Assembly (NCBI GenBank): GCA_036346375.1
Contig: CM070520.1
Coordinates: forward strand, 46,519,854 to 46,583,853
Source: Guadua angustifolia
Lineage: Eukaryota; Streptophyta; Magnoliopsida; Poales; Poaceae
DNA length: 64,000 nt
Direction: 5' to 3'
Positions within the stretch are counted from its first letter, which is position 1, and every line of letters starts with the position of its first letter. Shown here piece by piece: positions 10,328 to 21,832 of this stretch. A model generated the notes under the pieces. The model was not told where the DNA came from and searched no databases. It worked only from the letters and a program-made list of their open reading frames with translations. A program made the translations under genes and the position numbers.

Positions 10328-11962
10328 TCAGGACTGGTTAGAAAATAGCTCGGGAAATTCTTTCCTCAAGTCTTCTTCGCGCTCCCAAGTTGCTTCGTTT
10401 TCTAAGTGATTGCTCCATTGAACTCTGCAAAAGCGGGTTGACTTGTTCCTTGTTTCACGATCCATGGTGTCCAAAATCCTCACTGGGTGTTCTCTGTAAG
10501 TTAGATCCGCTTGCAGTTCAATTGCTTCCAGAGGTGCTTATTCATCAGGTACTCGAAGACACTTCTTCAATTGCGACACATGGAATACATCATGTACCCC
10601 TGCCAAAGACTGTGGCAATTCTAACTGGTAAGCAACTTCACCTCTGCGACTCAAGATCTTAAACGGCCCGACATATCTTGGTGCGAGCTTCCCTTTCGCG
10701 TGAAATCTTTTGACTCCCTTGAGAGGCGTAACCCTAAGGTATACGAAATCTTCAGGTTCAAAGCTCAATTCTCTGCGACGATTGTCAGCATAACTCTTCT
10801 GCCTTGATTGGGCGATTTTCAACCTTTCTCTGATCATGGCTATCTATTCTTCAGCTTCTCGAAGTATATCTGGTCCAAAGATACGACGTTCACCCATCTC
10901 ATTCCAATTCAGAGGTGTTCAACACGGTCGACCATACAAAGCTTCAAAAGGCGACATTTGTAAACTTGCTTAGTAACTATTGTTGTAACTGAATTCAGCA
11001 TATGGTAAACATTTGTCCCACGATGTAGTATATGACAGTGCACAAGCTCTTAACATATCCTCAAGTATTTGATTTACTCTTTCAGTCTGACCATCTGTCT
11101 GCGGATGGTATGCCGTACTGAAATTCAAACGGGTGCCCATTGCCGTATGCAGCTTATCCCAAAATCTTGAGGTAAATTGAGTACCTCTATCTGATACTAT
11201 CTTCTTAGGTACTCCGTGCAAGCAAACTATCCTTGCCATGTATAACTCTGCTAACTTATCTCCTGAGTAGGTTGTCTTTACTGGTATGAAATACGCAACC
11301 TTTGTTAAACGATCTACTATAACCCATATGGAGTCATAGCCACCTTGAGTCCTTGGCAAACCGGTGATGAAATCCATCCCGATTTCCTCCCACTTCCATT
11401 CCGGTATTTTTAACGGTTGCAGCAGTCCTGCTGGTCTCTGGTGCATTGCTTTGACTCGTTGGCATACATCACACAACGCTACATGCTCAGCTACTTCTCT
11501 TTTCATACTCGGCCACCAAAATCTTTCCTTCAAGTCTTGGTACATCGTAGCACTTCCTGGATGAATTGAGTACTCGAAATCATGTGCTTCCTCAAGTATC
11601 AACTGCTTCAATTCAGGTTTATGAGGTACGCAGATTTTATTTTCCATCCACAAAGTACCCTGCTTATCTACTCTAAAGTCCTTGGCTAAGCCTTCGTCCA
11701 TTTTGGACTTGATTCGCTTGATCTTCTCATCATTCTTCTGACCTTCTCTGATCTGGTCTTCTAAGGTAGGCTTTACTTCCAAAGTAGCTAAAAATCCTTC
11801 CGGAACAACTTCCAATTTCAACCTCTGGAGGTCCAGGCACAATTCTTTCCGGCTCTCTCCCACCAACATATTTATACTATGATTTTTCTGACTTAAGGCA
11901 TCAGCCACCACATTGGCTTTGCTTGGATGATAGTGAATCCCCATGTTGTAATCTTTGATCAA
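10328..11962 (-). pseudogene. Tekay pol: integrase and C-terminal chromodomain
   Basis: Starts after RNase H with IKDYNMGIHYHPSKANVVAD. The integrase zinc-binding region lies around HPGSATMYQDLKERFWWPSM and ALCDVCQRVKA. The catalytic core contains MDFITGLPRTQGGYDSIWV, DRLTKVAYFIPVKT, VSDRGTQFTSRFW and AYHPQTDGQTERVNQ, so the D-D-E residues are present. A stop follows YNNSY at 10970 (Q to stop), and further stops occur before MIRERLKIAQSR (10837). The frame continues through GPFKILSRRGEVAYQLELP and FHVSQLKKCL to a chromodomain, YREHPVRILDTMDRETR with RVQWSNHLENEATWERE, ending at 10328. The chromodomain identifies a chromovirus; in this family it is thought to direct integration to heterochromatin. 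All stops noted can arise by a single C-to-T change. Confidence 0.9.
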
Positions 11963-11977
11963 TTCTAACCACCTTCT

Positions 11978-12277
11978 TTACCTCATGTTTAGGTCAGATT
12001 GGGTGAAAATGTATGTAAGACTCTTGTGATCTGTATACACCTCACATCTATTTCCAATGAGATAGTGACGCCATATTTTTAAGGCATGCACTACAGCTGC
12101 TAGTTCTAGGTCATGTGTCGGGTAATTCCCTTCATGCAGCCTCAACTGCCTTGATGCATAGGCTACTACCTTTCCGTTCTGCATCAACACGCATCCAAGT
12201 CCTTGACGCGATGCATCACAATAAATATCGAAACTCTGGTGAACATCAGGTAAGACTAACACTGGCGCCGATGTCAA
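11978..12277 (-). pseudogene. Tekay pol: RNase H domain
   Basis: Reads PVLVLPDVHQSFDIYCDASR, GCVLMQNGKVVAYASRQL, NYPTHDLELAAVVHALKIWR and EVYTDHKSLTYIF, the usual gypsy RNase H order with the catalytic Asp (YCDAS), Glu (HDLELAAV) and Asp (YTDHKS). It is bounded by two in-frame stops. One precedes LTSAPVL (R to TGA) and one follows SDLNMR (Q to TAA). It is otherwise continuous with the RT upstream and the integrase downstream. Confidence 0.9.
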
Positions 12278-12845
12278 TCACTTCTTTAGCTCTTGAAAAC
12301 TCCTTTCACACTCTGGTGTCCATTCAAATTTCTTTTCTTTCTTCAACAATTGCGTAAGAGGTCTAGCAATTGTTGAAAAACCCTCAATGAATAGGCGGTA
12401 ATATCCCGCCATTCCGAGAAAGCTTCTAATCTGGGTAACCGACTTTGGTTGTTCCCATTGTAACACTGTCTCCACTTTCTTCGGATCAACAGCTACTCCT
12501 TCAACAGTCATTACATGTCCCAAAAACTCTACTTTCTTTTTCCAGAAGTCACATTTGCTAAATTTTGCATACAGTTGGTTTTCTCTTAGCTTTTCCAAAA
12601 CCATTCTTAAATGTCCTGCATGCTCTTCTTCTGTCTTGGAGTAAACAAGGATGTCATCAATGAAAACGACGACAAACTTGTCCAAATATTCCATGAATAC
12701 TTTGTTCATCATGTTCATGAAATATGCAGGGGCATTGGTCAATCCAAAGGACATGACCGTAAATTCATAATGCCCATATCTCGACGAAAATGCTGTCTTT
12801 GGTATGTCCTCAGTCCTAATTAGTCCAAATTTTTAATTGATAGTA
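12278..12845 (-). pseudogene. Tekay pol: reverse transcriptase, C-terminal two thirds
   Basis: After a short insertion that breaks the frame (about 12830-12840), the domain resumes with RTEDIPKTAFSSRYGHYEFT and MSFGLTNAPAYFMNMMN. It continues through FVVVFIDDILVYSKTEEEH with the catalytic FIDD, KFSKCDFWKKKVEFLGHV, and IRSFLGMAGYYRLFIEGFS, to ERSFQELKK at 12278. FIDD in place of YIDD or YVDD is normal for plant gypsy elements. The insertion upstream and the stop at the end mean no continuous polymerase can be made. Confidence 0.9.
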
Positions 12846-13958
12846 TCCTGATCGAAGATCTATCTTAGAGAAGATTCCCGCTCCTCTTAACTGATCGAAA
12901 AGATCATCTATCCTGGGCAATGGATACTTGTTCTTTATCGTCACATCATTAAGTGCACGATAATCTATACACATTCTAAAACTTCCATCTTTCTTCTTGA
13001 CAAACAACACCGGTGCTCCCCATGGTGAAGAACTAGGTCTTATAAACCCTCTCTCCAATAATTCCTCAATTTGCTTCTTCATTTCTACCAACTCCTCAGT
13101 GGATATCCTATAAGGTCTCTTGGCTATTGGAGCTGTTCTAGGTACTAATTCAATTACAAACTCTATATCCCTGTCTGGTGGCATCCCAGGTAAATCTTCA
13201 GGGAATACATCCAGGTACTCGTTAACCACTGGAACATCTTTCATATTAACAGCCTTCACACTATTGATCATCAATTGACCATCCCGAACAACAATTGCTT
13301 GAATCTCCACCTTCCTACCATTTGGGCTCTCAACTGTTACTACTCTTCGTCCACAATCTAGCACTACCTTGTGCTTGGATAACCAATCCATTCCCAAAAT
13401 AACATCTAAGGTCTGGGTATCCAATATGATTAGGTTCGCTAGGAACACTATTCCATTTATTAATAGTTTTACCTCGGAGCATCCTACTTTAGTTCGGAGT
13501 TCTGATCCAAGGGTTTGGACTAGAAGCGTACTCTTAAGATTGACAATATCCAAATCATTTTGCACAACAAAAACTCTAGAAACGAATGAATGTGAAGCTC
13601 CAGAATCGAATAAAACTGTAGCTGGTACTGAGTTAACTAGAAACTTATCCAGTACAACGTCCGTGGCGTTCTGAACTTCGTCTATTGTGATGTGGTTGAC
13701 TCTTCCTCGCGCAACTGCTTGGGGTGTGGTTCCAGCTTGAGTAGGTCCTCTGCTTCCTCCTTGAGCAGGAGTTCTAGCAGGCGTGTTTCCCAAGTTGAAA
13801 CGTACTGGTGTAACTCCTCCCTTCTTGGGGCAAACATTGGCGAAATGCCCTGTCTCGTTGCAATTGTAGCAGCGCCTTCCTGACATCTGTTGATTTCCTC
13901 CGCTTTGGCTAACAATTATGACCGGCATCTGGAAGGTTTGTCCTGTCAGTCTTGGCAT
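12816..13958 (-). pseudogene. Tekay gag-pol: zinc knuckle, aspartic protease and RT N-terminus
   Basis: A 380-codon open frame. Residues about 28-48 are a CCHC zinc knuckle (RRCYNCNETGHFANVCPKK). The aspartic protease follows, with LFDSGASHSFVS at about 117 and LDVILGMDWLSKHKVVLDC near 185. RT begins with PPDRDIEFVIELVPRTAPI and EELLERGFIRPSSSPWGAPV, then FVKKKDGSFRMCIDYRALN and GIFSKIDLRSGYYQLKI. The frame then breaks because of about 10 extra bases, and the domain resumes in another frame. Protease and first RT catalytic residues look intact. Confidence 0.92.
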
Positions 13959-14036
13959 CGGTGGTGGTGTCTTGACATTATTCCCCTGCTAGAATCTGGA
14001 GAACTGCTGAGGTAACATTCTTGGTTTCTGCTGACC

Positions 14037-14793
14037 CTAACGTCCTCCCTGTTGTGCCATGCGGCGCTTGCGGTTGTCATCCAGTTCTTTGCACTTGTCC
14101 TCAAGGATCAGGGCTTTGTTGACTAGTTCCTGGAAGTCAGGGAATATATGGGTAATCAATCCCACCTGCAGTCCAGTGTTAAGTCCCTTCATGAATCGGG
14201 ACTGCCTAGCCTTATCCGTTGCTACGTCCTCCGGAGCATAGCGTGCAAGTTGAGTGAATTTGTTCAGGTAGTCGGCCACTGACTGGCCTCCCTGCTTCAA
14301 GGATCTGAATTCTTCTTTCTTAAGTTTCATCATACCCTCCGGTACATGGTATTGGCGGAAGGCTGTAGTAAATTCCTCCCAGGTGATCTCCTGGGGATGC
14401 TCCTGGGAAGCGCAATAGTTTTCCCACCATTCTGCAGCAGTTCCTTCCAGTTGATGGGAGGTATAGGACTCTCTCATTGCCTGCACACTGAGATATGTGC
14501 AGCTTCCTTTCAATAGTCCGTAACCAGTCATCCACCTCAATGGGATTGACATTTCTGGAAAATGTTGGAGGCCTGGTCCTCATGAAATCTGACAGTCTAG
14601 ATTGATGTCCATGGTTCATGGCCTGATTATTGTTGGGGTTGTTGGCTGCAGCCTGATTCTGCATCTGTTGCATCTGATGCATCATAGTCTGCATCAGCTG
14701 GGTTTGTGCTGCTAGGAATGCTCCTAGGTTCTGCATGTCAACCTGTGGTGCTGCTTGAGGATTTGGTGCATTGTTACGCTGCCTCCTCGCCAT
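14037..14793 (-). pseudogene. Tekay gag (capsid), frameshifted
   Basis: Starts MARRQRNNAPNP with a Gln/Met/Asn-rich N-terminus (MQTMMHQMQQMQNQAAANNP). FMRTRPPTFSRNVNPIEVDD and WLRTIERKLHISQC mark the retrotransposon gag domain. The frame shifts near 14470, and the domain continues as SHQLEGTAAEWWENYCASQ, TTAFRQYHVPEGMMKLKKEE and SVADYLNKFTQLARYAPEDV, to RRMAQQGGR and a stop. The zinc knuckle lies in the next frame (13958 leftwards). Gag would form the particle that encloses the RNA. Confidence 0.9.
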
Positions 14794-15128
14794 TTAACCG
14801 CTTCCTCCGCTCCATTGCTTCCAGCGCTGTTCACCATCTGAGGAACAATAAAGTTTATAGAAAAGAGGGAAACAGAGGAGACAAGTACATAAGAAACTAA
14901 TGCAGGAAGAAAGGTTTGACTCAAAACAAAACACGCAACTTTATTATTATTATAGTGATATGGTCGCTCACAAGTGCCTATGGCAATGCAACACATATCC
15001 AGACACCAAGCAAACATAGCAAATGTTTAACTCAGACAAACGTTCTAAGGGTCAACTTGATAAAACTGACTCGATAACTTGACTCAACATTTGAGTCGAC
15101 TCTGAAAAGAAAAAGGAACTCTCAATCA
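14794..15128. other. Tekay leader between the upstream frame and gag
   Basis: No coding motif recognised. It separates the end of the upstream frame (15129) from the gag start (14793, minus strand). Confidence 0.5.
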
Positions 15129-15914
15129 TCAAGCCACCTGGGTTGCGGTCCTCTCAGTGGGTACTACGGCGGGTGCAGTTGGATAGGGGCAAACTGATCC
15201 TGATGCCTCACTGCAGGTGGTACGAACGACCCCACCGACTCTGCTGGTCCCTGGGCTGCCTGCTCCTATGCCGGTGGCTCCGGCACCTCCTGCACTGGTG
15301 CCTCTTGCTCTGGCTCCTTGGGATCTGGGTCATGCAGCTCCAGCACTGGCTCTAGCTCAGGTCCATACAGTGCCTCCAACTCATGAACCCTCTGGATGGA
15401 GTTAGCCATACTCTCGAACCTCCCGCAGCTGATTCCTCACCTCCGTGACCTCGTCACGGGCCCTCTGTAGCTCCTGGACTGTATCATCCATGGACTCCTC
15501 CTAGGCGATGACGAACCTCGCCAGGTGAGTGATTGTAGCGGCCTCCTCCACGATCGGCTCTCGGTCGAAGCGGTTATCTCAGCGCGGGTGATGACGAAAG
15601 ACGGTGTCCTCCATCTCTGCGGAGTAGGTGCGGGCGATCTGCCGCATCGCAAGACGCGACGTCTCCTGGATCCCAGCCTCGAATGAAGATCTCCTAGCGG
15701 TGATGTAGATAGGATGACTCACCCTCACCCCTTCTCGAGCGTAAACCATGATCTTCACGTCCCAGGCAATATCCAGTCCTGCCCGAACTACAGAGGTTCC
15801 CCGATAGATCGGCCTATCGAAGCCTCCGAGCAGCTGCATCATACGCCACAGCTCAGCGGCGTACCCTCCAGTGCGCTCTCCATAAGTGTGGATCCTCCTC
15901 ATCTGCCAAAACAC
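15129..15914 (-). pseudogene. Unidentified upstream ORF of the Tekay element
   Basis: A single reading frame of about 260 codons lies between the primer site and gag, interrupted by stops that fit CGA/CAG to TGA/TAG changes (for example at 15579 and 15501). It begins MFWQMRRIHTYGERTGGYAA, continues ELWRMMQLLGGFDRPIYRGT and GLDIAWDVKIMVYAREGVRV, then has a Glu/Arg-rich, probably helical stretch near TVQELQRARDEVTEVRNQLR and a low-complexity Ala/Gly/Thr tail ending ERTATQVA. I do not recognise a domain. Position and frame continuity suggest it was once a real element protein. It is not gag, which is intact downstream. Confidence 0.6.
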
Positions 15915-16095
15915 ACCTCGTTAGCCCTAGATTTTAAATCATAAAGTAACTATAGAAAATTGCAGCATAGGTACGAAGTAAGAAGAAAAAGATTAGTCAA
16001 GATTTCATTGATAATCTTGTACAGTTTTAATCTTTAGAAAATAGTTTTATCTTCCTCGGCCAGTCTATCTAAGGTCAAGTCCTATAATCAGTATG

Positions 16096-16107
16096 GCTCT
16101 GATACCA
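16096..16107 (-). promoter_or_regulatory. Primer-binding site (initiator tRNA-Met type)
   Basis: The minus strand reads TGGTATCAGAGC, the usual complement to the 3' end of initiator tRNA-Met in plant LTR retrotransposons. It lies four bases inside the 5' LTR (16112-19728). Confidence 0.9.
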
Positions 16108-16111
16108 CCTC

Positions 16112-19100
16112 TATCGGGACCCGAATATGCAAATCCGGACCCTCTGTGTATTCTCGTGACTAGTCCAGATCACGCTTAGTGCACACAAAGCTAAACAGGT
16201 TAATGTACCACAATCATACACAATGAATAATAATAAAGTACTTTAAACATGTATATAAACGAGTTGTACGACCTTATGGTCTCCTTACAATAGTTTGCCA
16301 CACAGGGCTTACATTAATCAGAGTATCAAGTAAATAACAGCGGAAAATAAACATCGTGATGATCCATCTCTTTGCCACAGGCACCTTGACGAGGCTTGTT
16401 CCCTAGATCTCTGGCTCCCAAGCAAACTCCTCTTCCTAAGCAGGCGTAGACTCCTCCTCTGGTAAATTGTTGTCTGCAAGGGTGAGTACACACCGTACTC
16501 AACAAGTCATGCACAGAATGTAGTTCTATTACTACATGCATGGCTTGTTACAAAGGAGTGGCTCAATTGGTTATTTTGCATTGCATTAATACTTTAACTT
16601 ACTATTTATTTAGATAAAAGCAGCAAAACCATAATAATATAATAAGTTTCTCCAATTGTTTTCCACATAATTTTTACACACATCCTTAGTCAAATTTCAC
16701 CATTATCCCGGCACCTGACCTTTTATCCCATTTTATTTTCAAAGATCTACCCTTGACCTGTAATCCCGAGCTTTGTCTAATTCGTGGACTCGGCTATTCA
16801 ATAGTTTTGACACACTCTGCAGAGGTTGTACACTTTACCCACAAGATATAATCAACTCACCACGTCAGCCGTGAATCGCCATACAAGAGTATGCGAATGA
16901 GCGATTATAACAAAGCCTTTCAGAAACTAACACCCAAACCTATGAACCTCCCCAGTATGGCCTTCCTAACACTTCCCTCACACAGAGCCGAAGTTTAGAA
17001 CAAGCGAATAATGTTGGATGGGTACCAAGCCGTAGCACAGGCATGCTCCCCCATATAGGTACACCCTAGTGTAACTGCCGCCCCGAGGTATCAAAGGAAA
17101 GATATTAGAACCTTACTAAACTAGGTCTGTCCCATACCAGACATGTGGTTGTACGAGTGACTCAGTTCAAAGGCTTGCAAGGTAAAGTCCTTAATTGACC
17201 AAGGCAAGACATCCTTCTCTCAAAATTGGCACACAGCCCTCACAACACTCAACCATCCCAAATGCCACGAAGCCCCATCTGGCAGAAAGCCACTTGCCAC
17301 TTGCCCTAGTCTAAATCCTTTCCTACCCCGGTTAATTACTGAGCAACACATGCCAACAATAACTCAACTTTCATGTAGAACCACACAGGTCTCTACATTT
17401 CCACTTCGTCACGTGGCATTATCACAATATCATCAAAATACATTGCATAAGTCTTTAGTCAGTATTATGTTTACATTTCAAATGGTTATTCGTCAATTGC
17501 ACAACTAAGCACTATTCACGGTCTAGCCTCCTGTGTTGGCACAATATTAACAACCAACTAATATTACCAAACGTAGGGCAACAAATGAATCATGGCATAC
17601 AAATATTAGTCACAAGGTAGCAATAACGAATAGGTTGATTAACTAATTCACCCAAATTAATTAAATTCATTTTTTAATTAAATTAGCATGCATAGTTTGA
17701 ATCAAAATACATTTTCAAAATTTAGGAGCAAAATGATCAACACATAACTTGCCTTCAAACAGTGGCTGATCCTAATCTGGACCTTGGTCTTGTGCTGGAA
17801 ATTCCCCCACGAAGCTCTCCGGCAAATCAACGTCTACTCGAAATAAATATACACACAATAAACACAATTTACAGAGAGTAAAATCAACTCTAAAAATTCC
17901 ATAAAATTCACCAATAAATAGATCTTGATTTTACAAATTTTTAGAAATTGGAATCACTCAAATCGGAGTTAAAACACAAAAGTTATAGTCATTTGAAGTT
18001 TAAAAATCAATTAAAAAGAATAAACCAAATTTCTTTATTTATTTCTATACGGGAAATTCGGAAATATGACATCAGCATGACGTCATCACTGAATTGAATT
18101 TCCACCGAATTATTTTTCTAAAAGAAAATCGAATTATTGCGCAAGCATGACGTCAGCCAGTCCATAGACCTGGTCTACCGCTCGGGTTTGGTCCACCGTG
18201 AACTCGTCTACAGAACAGTACCTCCACTGACACATGGGCCCCACTGATGACGTCACAGATGATGTCAGCATCCATAGTACCACAACTAACATGTGGGTCC
18301 CACTGATGACGTCAGCATAACACGTGGCACGATCTGGATGCGACACGCGACGCTAAACTATCAACCGAAACTTGATTCAATCTCGATCGTCCGATTCAAA
18401 ACGAACGCCCGAGATCGATGCGACGATTCGGCTCTGTTTACCCCGGAGCCGACACGTGGCTTCACCGCGGCCATTGGATCCCGATCGGACGGCTACGGTT
18501 AATCGGGTGACGTCGACTGGGACAGCGACGCTGACTCCTTGGTTTCTGCGTGACACGCGTCAACTTGGGACTGGCCCGGTGCGCGGCGAAATCATATCCG
18601 TTTATTCAAACTTCAACGGCCCAGATTAAATCTATCTTGCGCATCATGATCCGCTACGTGGTTACCCTGGTGCGCGACGCGTGGACGCATCACTACCACA
18701 CGATTGAAATCCTACGATTCTCACTAATTCAATCCTACGCAATTCACTTCCACTACGTGGCAACACCTAAACCATTCGATCTAAATCCAACGGTTACGGG
18801 GTGAAGATAGCGCTTACTGTTACCATGACGACGTGGCAGAATCCGGAGCGTTCGATGGCGATCGGACGGTGGACGAAGCTCGGCTGACGGTGATGGCACG
18901 ACAGCGCGGTTCTTGCCGGAGAGGAAGAAGATGATGGCAACGACGGTGTTTGGGGCTTCCTCCGGTGACACGAGATGGCTCCTTGGACGCGGCTCATCGT
19001 AGGCAACTCGACGGTGACCTCGAAGATGGCGGAGAGTAACCGGAGTCGGCGCAAAGATGACAGAACTATCTCGGGACTACGGCGAGCTCGTGTGGGCGCT

Positions 19101-19728
19101 ACGATGTGTCTCGGGAGGCGTGAGAGAATGCAAATGAAGCGGAAGGGAGTGCTCTGCACGATGCGCCGGCTAATGAAGGCGGGGATTAAACACACCGGCA
19201 TTAATGGCACGCGGAGTCCACGGCGGTAACGCGTGGCGGCGGCGCTTCCGGAAACTAAAGACGAGCGACGTGGCTCGATCGTATCCATCCACACAGCAAT
19301 GAATCGAACGACCCATAAGCGCGCGCGATGTGGTTTTCCCTGAGCTGTCCGATCCAAATCGAACGGTTATTACGCAGCGCCGTTTAGGTTTTTCATTGGG
19401 CTAGGCTGGCGGCGCACAGTAACGGGCTTGGCCCAACACTATTCATCTATTTTTCTTGGATTTTCGAATAAAAATAATTCCAAAAATTCATTTATATCAT
19501 TTGAGGCATTTAAAATATTAGATAAATTCCAGAAAATATTTTGGAACATTTTGATCTCAAATAAAATAATTTCATTTATAATTTGCAAAAACTTATTTAT
19601 TACTTAATTTATTTCCAAAGAAGGGTTAAATTCCAGAAATTCAAATTAATTCCAAATTAATTCCAAAAATTCTCAAAAATTCAAAATAACCATTAAATTA
19701 AAAATAGACAAAATTTTGGGATGTTACA
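16112..19728 (-). repeat. 5' LTR of the Tekay element, full length (~3.6 kb)
   Basis: Bounded on the right by the TGTAACATCC start (minus strand, base 19728) and on the left by the primer site. The inner end reads TATCGGGACCCG on +, so the expected TG...CA end has one substitution. Its right-hand 1.13 kb matches the truncated left LTR. The rest has no partner in the window and no gene is seen in it. Confidence 0.85.
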
Positions 19729-21832
19729 TCATGCAGATTAGATACCTTATTCGGCTCGATGATCTTCTGCGACATCGCGCTGAAGAACGAACACAACTTT
19801 ATGATTGTCCCTCGTACCCAATCTGGCAGAATACCTCGTACCGCCACTGGGAGCAACTATGTCATCAACACGTGACAATCATGGGATTTATGTGTACGAT
19901 TTTATTCTCTTTTATGTTTATGAGTCTCCTTATGTTCGAGGAGTATCCAGAAGGGACCTTTACACTATTCAAGAACTTAATCATGTTTTTTTTCTCTTCG
20001 TTGCTCAGAGTGTAGCTCGCAGGGTGGAGGTAATGCTGTCCTTCCACTCTCTTTTATGGATATAGGTCGTTCCTGATTCCTAGTAGCTCTAGGTCCTTTC
20101 GGGCTTGAAGTGTATCTTTTGGTTTGCCATACATATCTAGGAAGCCTAGCAGGTTCACGCAGACATTCTTCGTGATATGCATGAAGTCCAAATGAGTGGT
20201 GGACCTCTAAGTCTTTCCGAAGAAGGTAAGTCCCAAAATATTAACTTCTTCTTCCAAATGGGCTTGTGACCTTGTTCAGCCAGACAGTTTGCTACGAGAC
20301 CTTTTCCAAATACTACTTTCAGATCCTTTACTAAAGAAAATACAAGCGCCCACTGCGATGCAGGGGCTTCTTACATTTCTCTTCTGTCCCATCAAAATTC
20401 TCACCCTTCCTCCTTAACGGGTCCTTTATATGGAGGAACCTACGGTGGCCCATGTACACAACCTTTTGGGAGTTTTTTAGGTACTTGCTGTCCGTATCCT
20501 CTAAGCAATGGATGCAGGCTTTATATCCTTTGATAGATAGGCCCGACAGGTTACCAAGTGCAGGCCAGTCGTTGATGGTTACGAATAGCAATGCACGTAG
20601 AGTGAAGTGCTCTCTTTTGTACTCATCCCATACACGTACACCATCGTTCCATAGTGTCAGCAGATCTTCAACCAATGGTTTGAGGTACACATCAATGTCG
20701 TTTCCAGGTTGCTTCGAGCCTTGGATAAGCAACGGTATCATAATGTACTTTCGCTTCATACACAGCCAAGGAGGAAGGTTGTAGATACATAGAGTCACGG
20801 GCCAAGTGCTGTGACTGCTGCTCATCTCGCCGTACGGGTTCATCCCATCCGTACTCAACCCAAATCTTATGTTCCTTGCATACTCAGCAAAGTCCGAGTA
20901 TGTTCTATCGACTTTCCTCCACTGGGAGCCATTAGCAGGGTGCCTTAGCCTTCCGTCATCCTTCCAGTCTTTTTTGTGCCAGCGCATCATCTGGGCATGC
21001 ACTTTGTTCGCAAATAAACGCTTCAACCGGGGGATTACAGGGAAATACCGTATCACCTTAGCAGGGGGTCTCTTCTTCCTACGTTGCCCTCTACCTCACC
21101 AGGTCATCACACCGGTCTTATACGCGAAGTTTTGCACACGGACAAGCTTCCAAATCCTCGTACTCATTGCGATAAAGGATACAATCGTTACGACATGCAT
21201 GTATCTTACGTACCTCCAACCCCAAAGGATGTATAACTTGTTTGGCATCGTCGTAGTTTGGGCGGTGTGTTCCTCTCGAAGTGACTTCTTGATGAGGCAT
21301 AACAGCTCGTCGAATCCCTTATCGCATAATCCATTGGTCGCCTTCTATTTCATCAGTTCTAGTGTGGTACGCAACTTTTTATGGCCCTGTCGGCAGTTTG
21401 GGTACAACAATGTTCTGTGGTCCTCCCATAGGCGCTAGACTTTTCGTAATGTCTTTCATTGATGTATTCTCCTCTTCATCAAACAAAGATCTGGTCTAGG
21501 TCATCATCGCCAAACTCCCCAATGTATCTTCGAAGAACCGTGTTGGCGGCGTCCGGGATATTGTTGTCGCCTCTTCTTCTTCATCGCCTTCTCAGATAAT
21601 CTCTTCTTCACCGTGCTTGGTCCAACAGGTATAGTTTGACATGAAACCTCTTTGCGAGTAAATGAAAGTGAAGGTGGCTGGATTTTGACCACTCCTTCTC
21701 ATTCTTGCAGTCTATGCATGGACAACATATGTAGCCCGACGTCGTGTATGCATTGGTCGCACGAAGAAAATCTTGCAAACCCTGCAAGAACTCCGGGGAG
21801 CGTCAGTCCATGTACATCCATCGCCGGTCCAT
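19729..21832 (-). pseudogene. TNP2-like CACTA transposase, N-terminal and central part
   Basis: Starts MDRRWMYMD at 21832, followed by a stop, then RSPEFLQGLQDFLRATNAYT and a Cys motif ICCPCIDCKN. Later pieces in shifting frames are YDDAKQVIHPLGLEVRKIHA, CRNDCILYRNEYEDLEACPC (21300-21118) and the 241-codon core (21056-20331) with MIRYFPVIPRLKRLFANK, FAEYARNIRFGLSTDGMNPY, LCIYNLPPWLCMKRKYIMIP, DVYLKPLVEDLLTLWNDGVR and IKGYKACIHCLEDT, the signature order of the Transposase_21 (TNPD) family. Near 20047 it continues LHPASYTLSNEEKKNM and KVPSGYSSNIRRL, then HVLMT, a stop (Q to TAG), LLPVAVRGILPDWVRGTIIK and KLCSFFSAMSQKIIEP, and breaks exactly at the gypsy LTR. This enzyme would bind the ends and cut the element; this copy is dead. 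Confidence 0.88.

Larger units (their letters stand above)
9160..19728 (-). mobile_element. Ty3/gypsy chromovirus (Tekay/Del-like), nested in the CACTA transposase
   Basis: Minus-strand LTR retrotransposon: 5' LTR 16112-19728, primer site 16096-16107, an upstream frame, gag, pol ending in a chromodomain, purine tract 10293-10310 and a truncated 3' LTR 9160-10292. Both LTRs begin TGTAACATCC on the minus strand (ends at 10292 and 19728). The shared 1.13 kb of LTR is very similar between the two. The 3' LTR lacks the remaining 2.5 kb, and no 5-bp duplication can be seen because the left border is deleted. Chromodomain, FIDD-type RT and 3.6-kb LTR fit the Tekay (Del) lineage. Stops throughout gag and pol make it defective. 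Confidence 0.93.
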
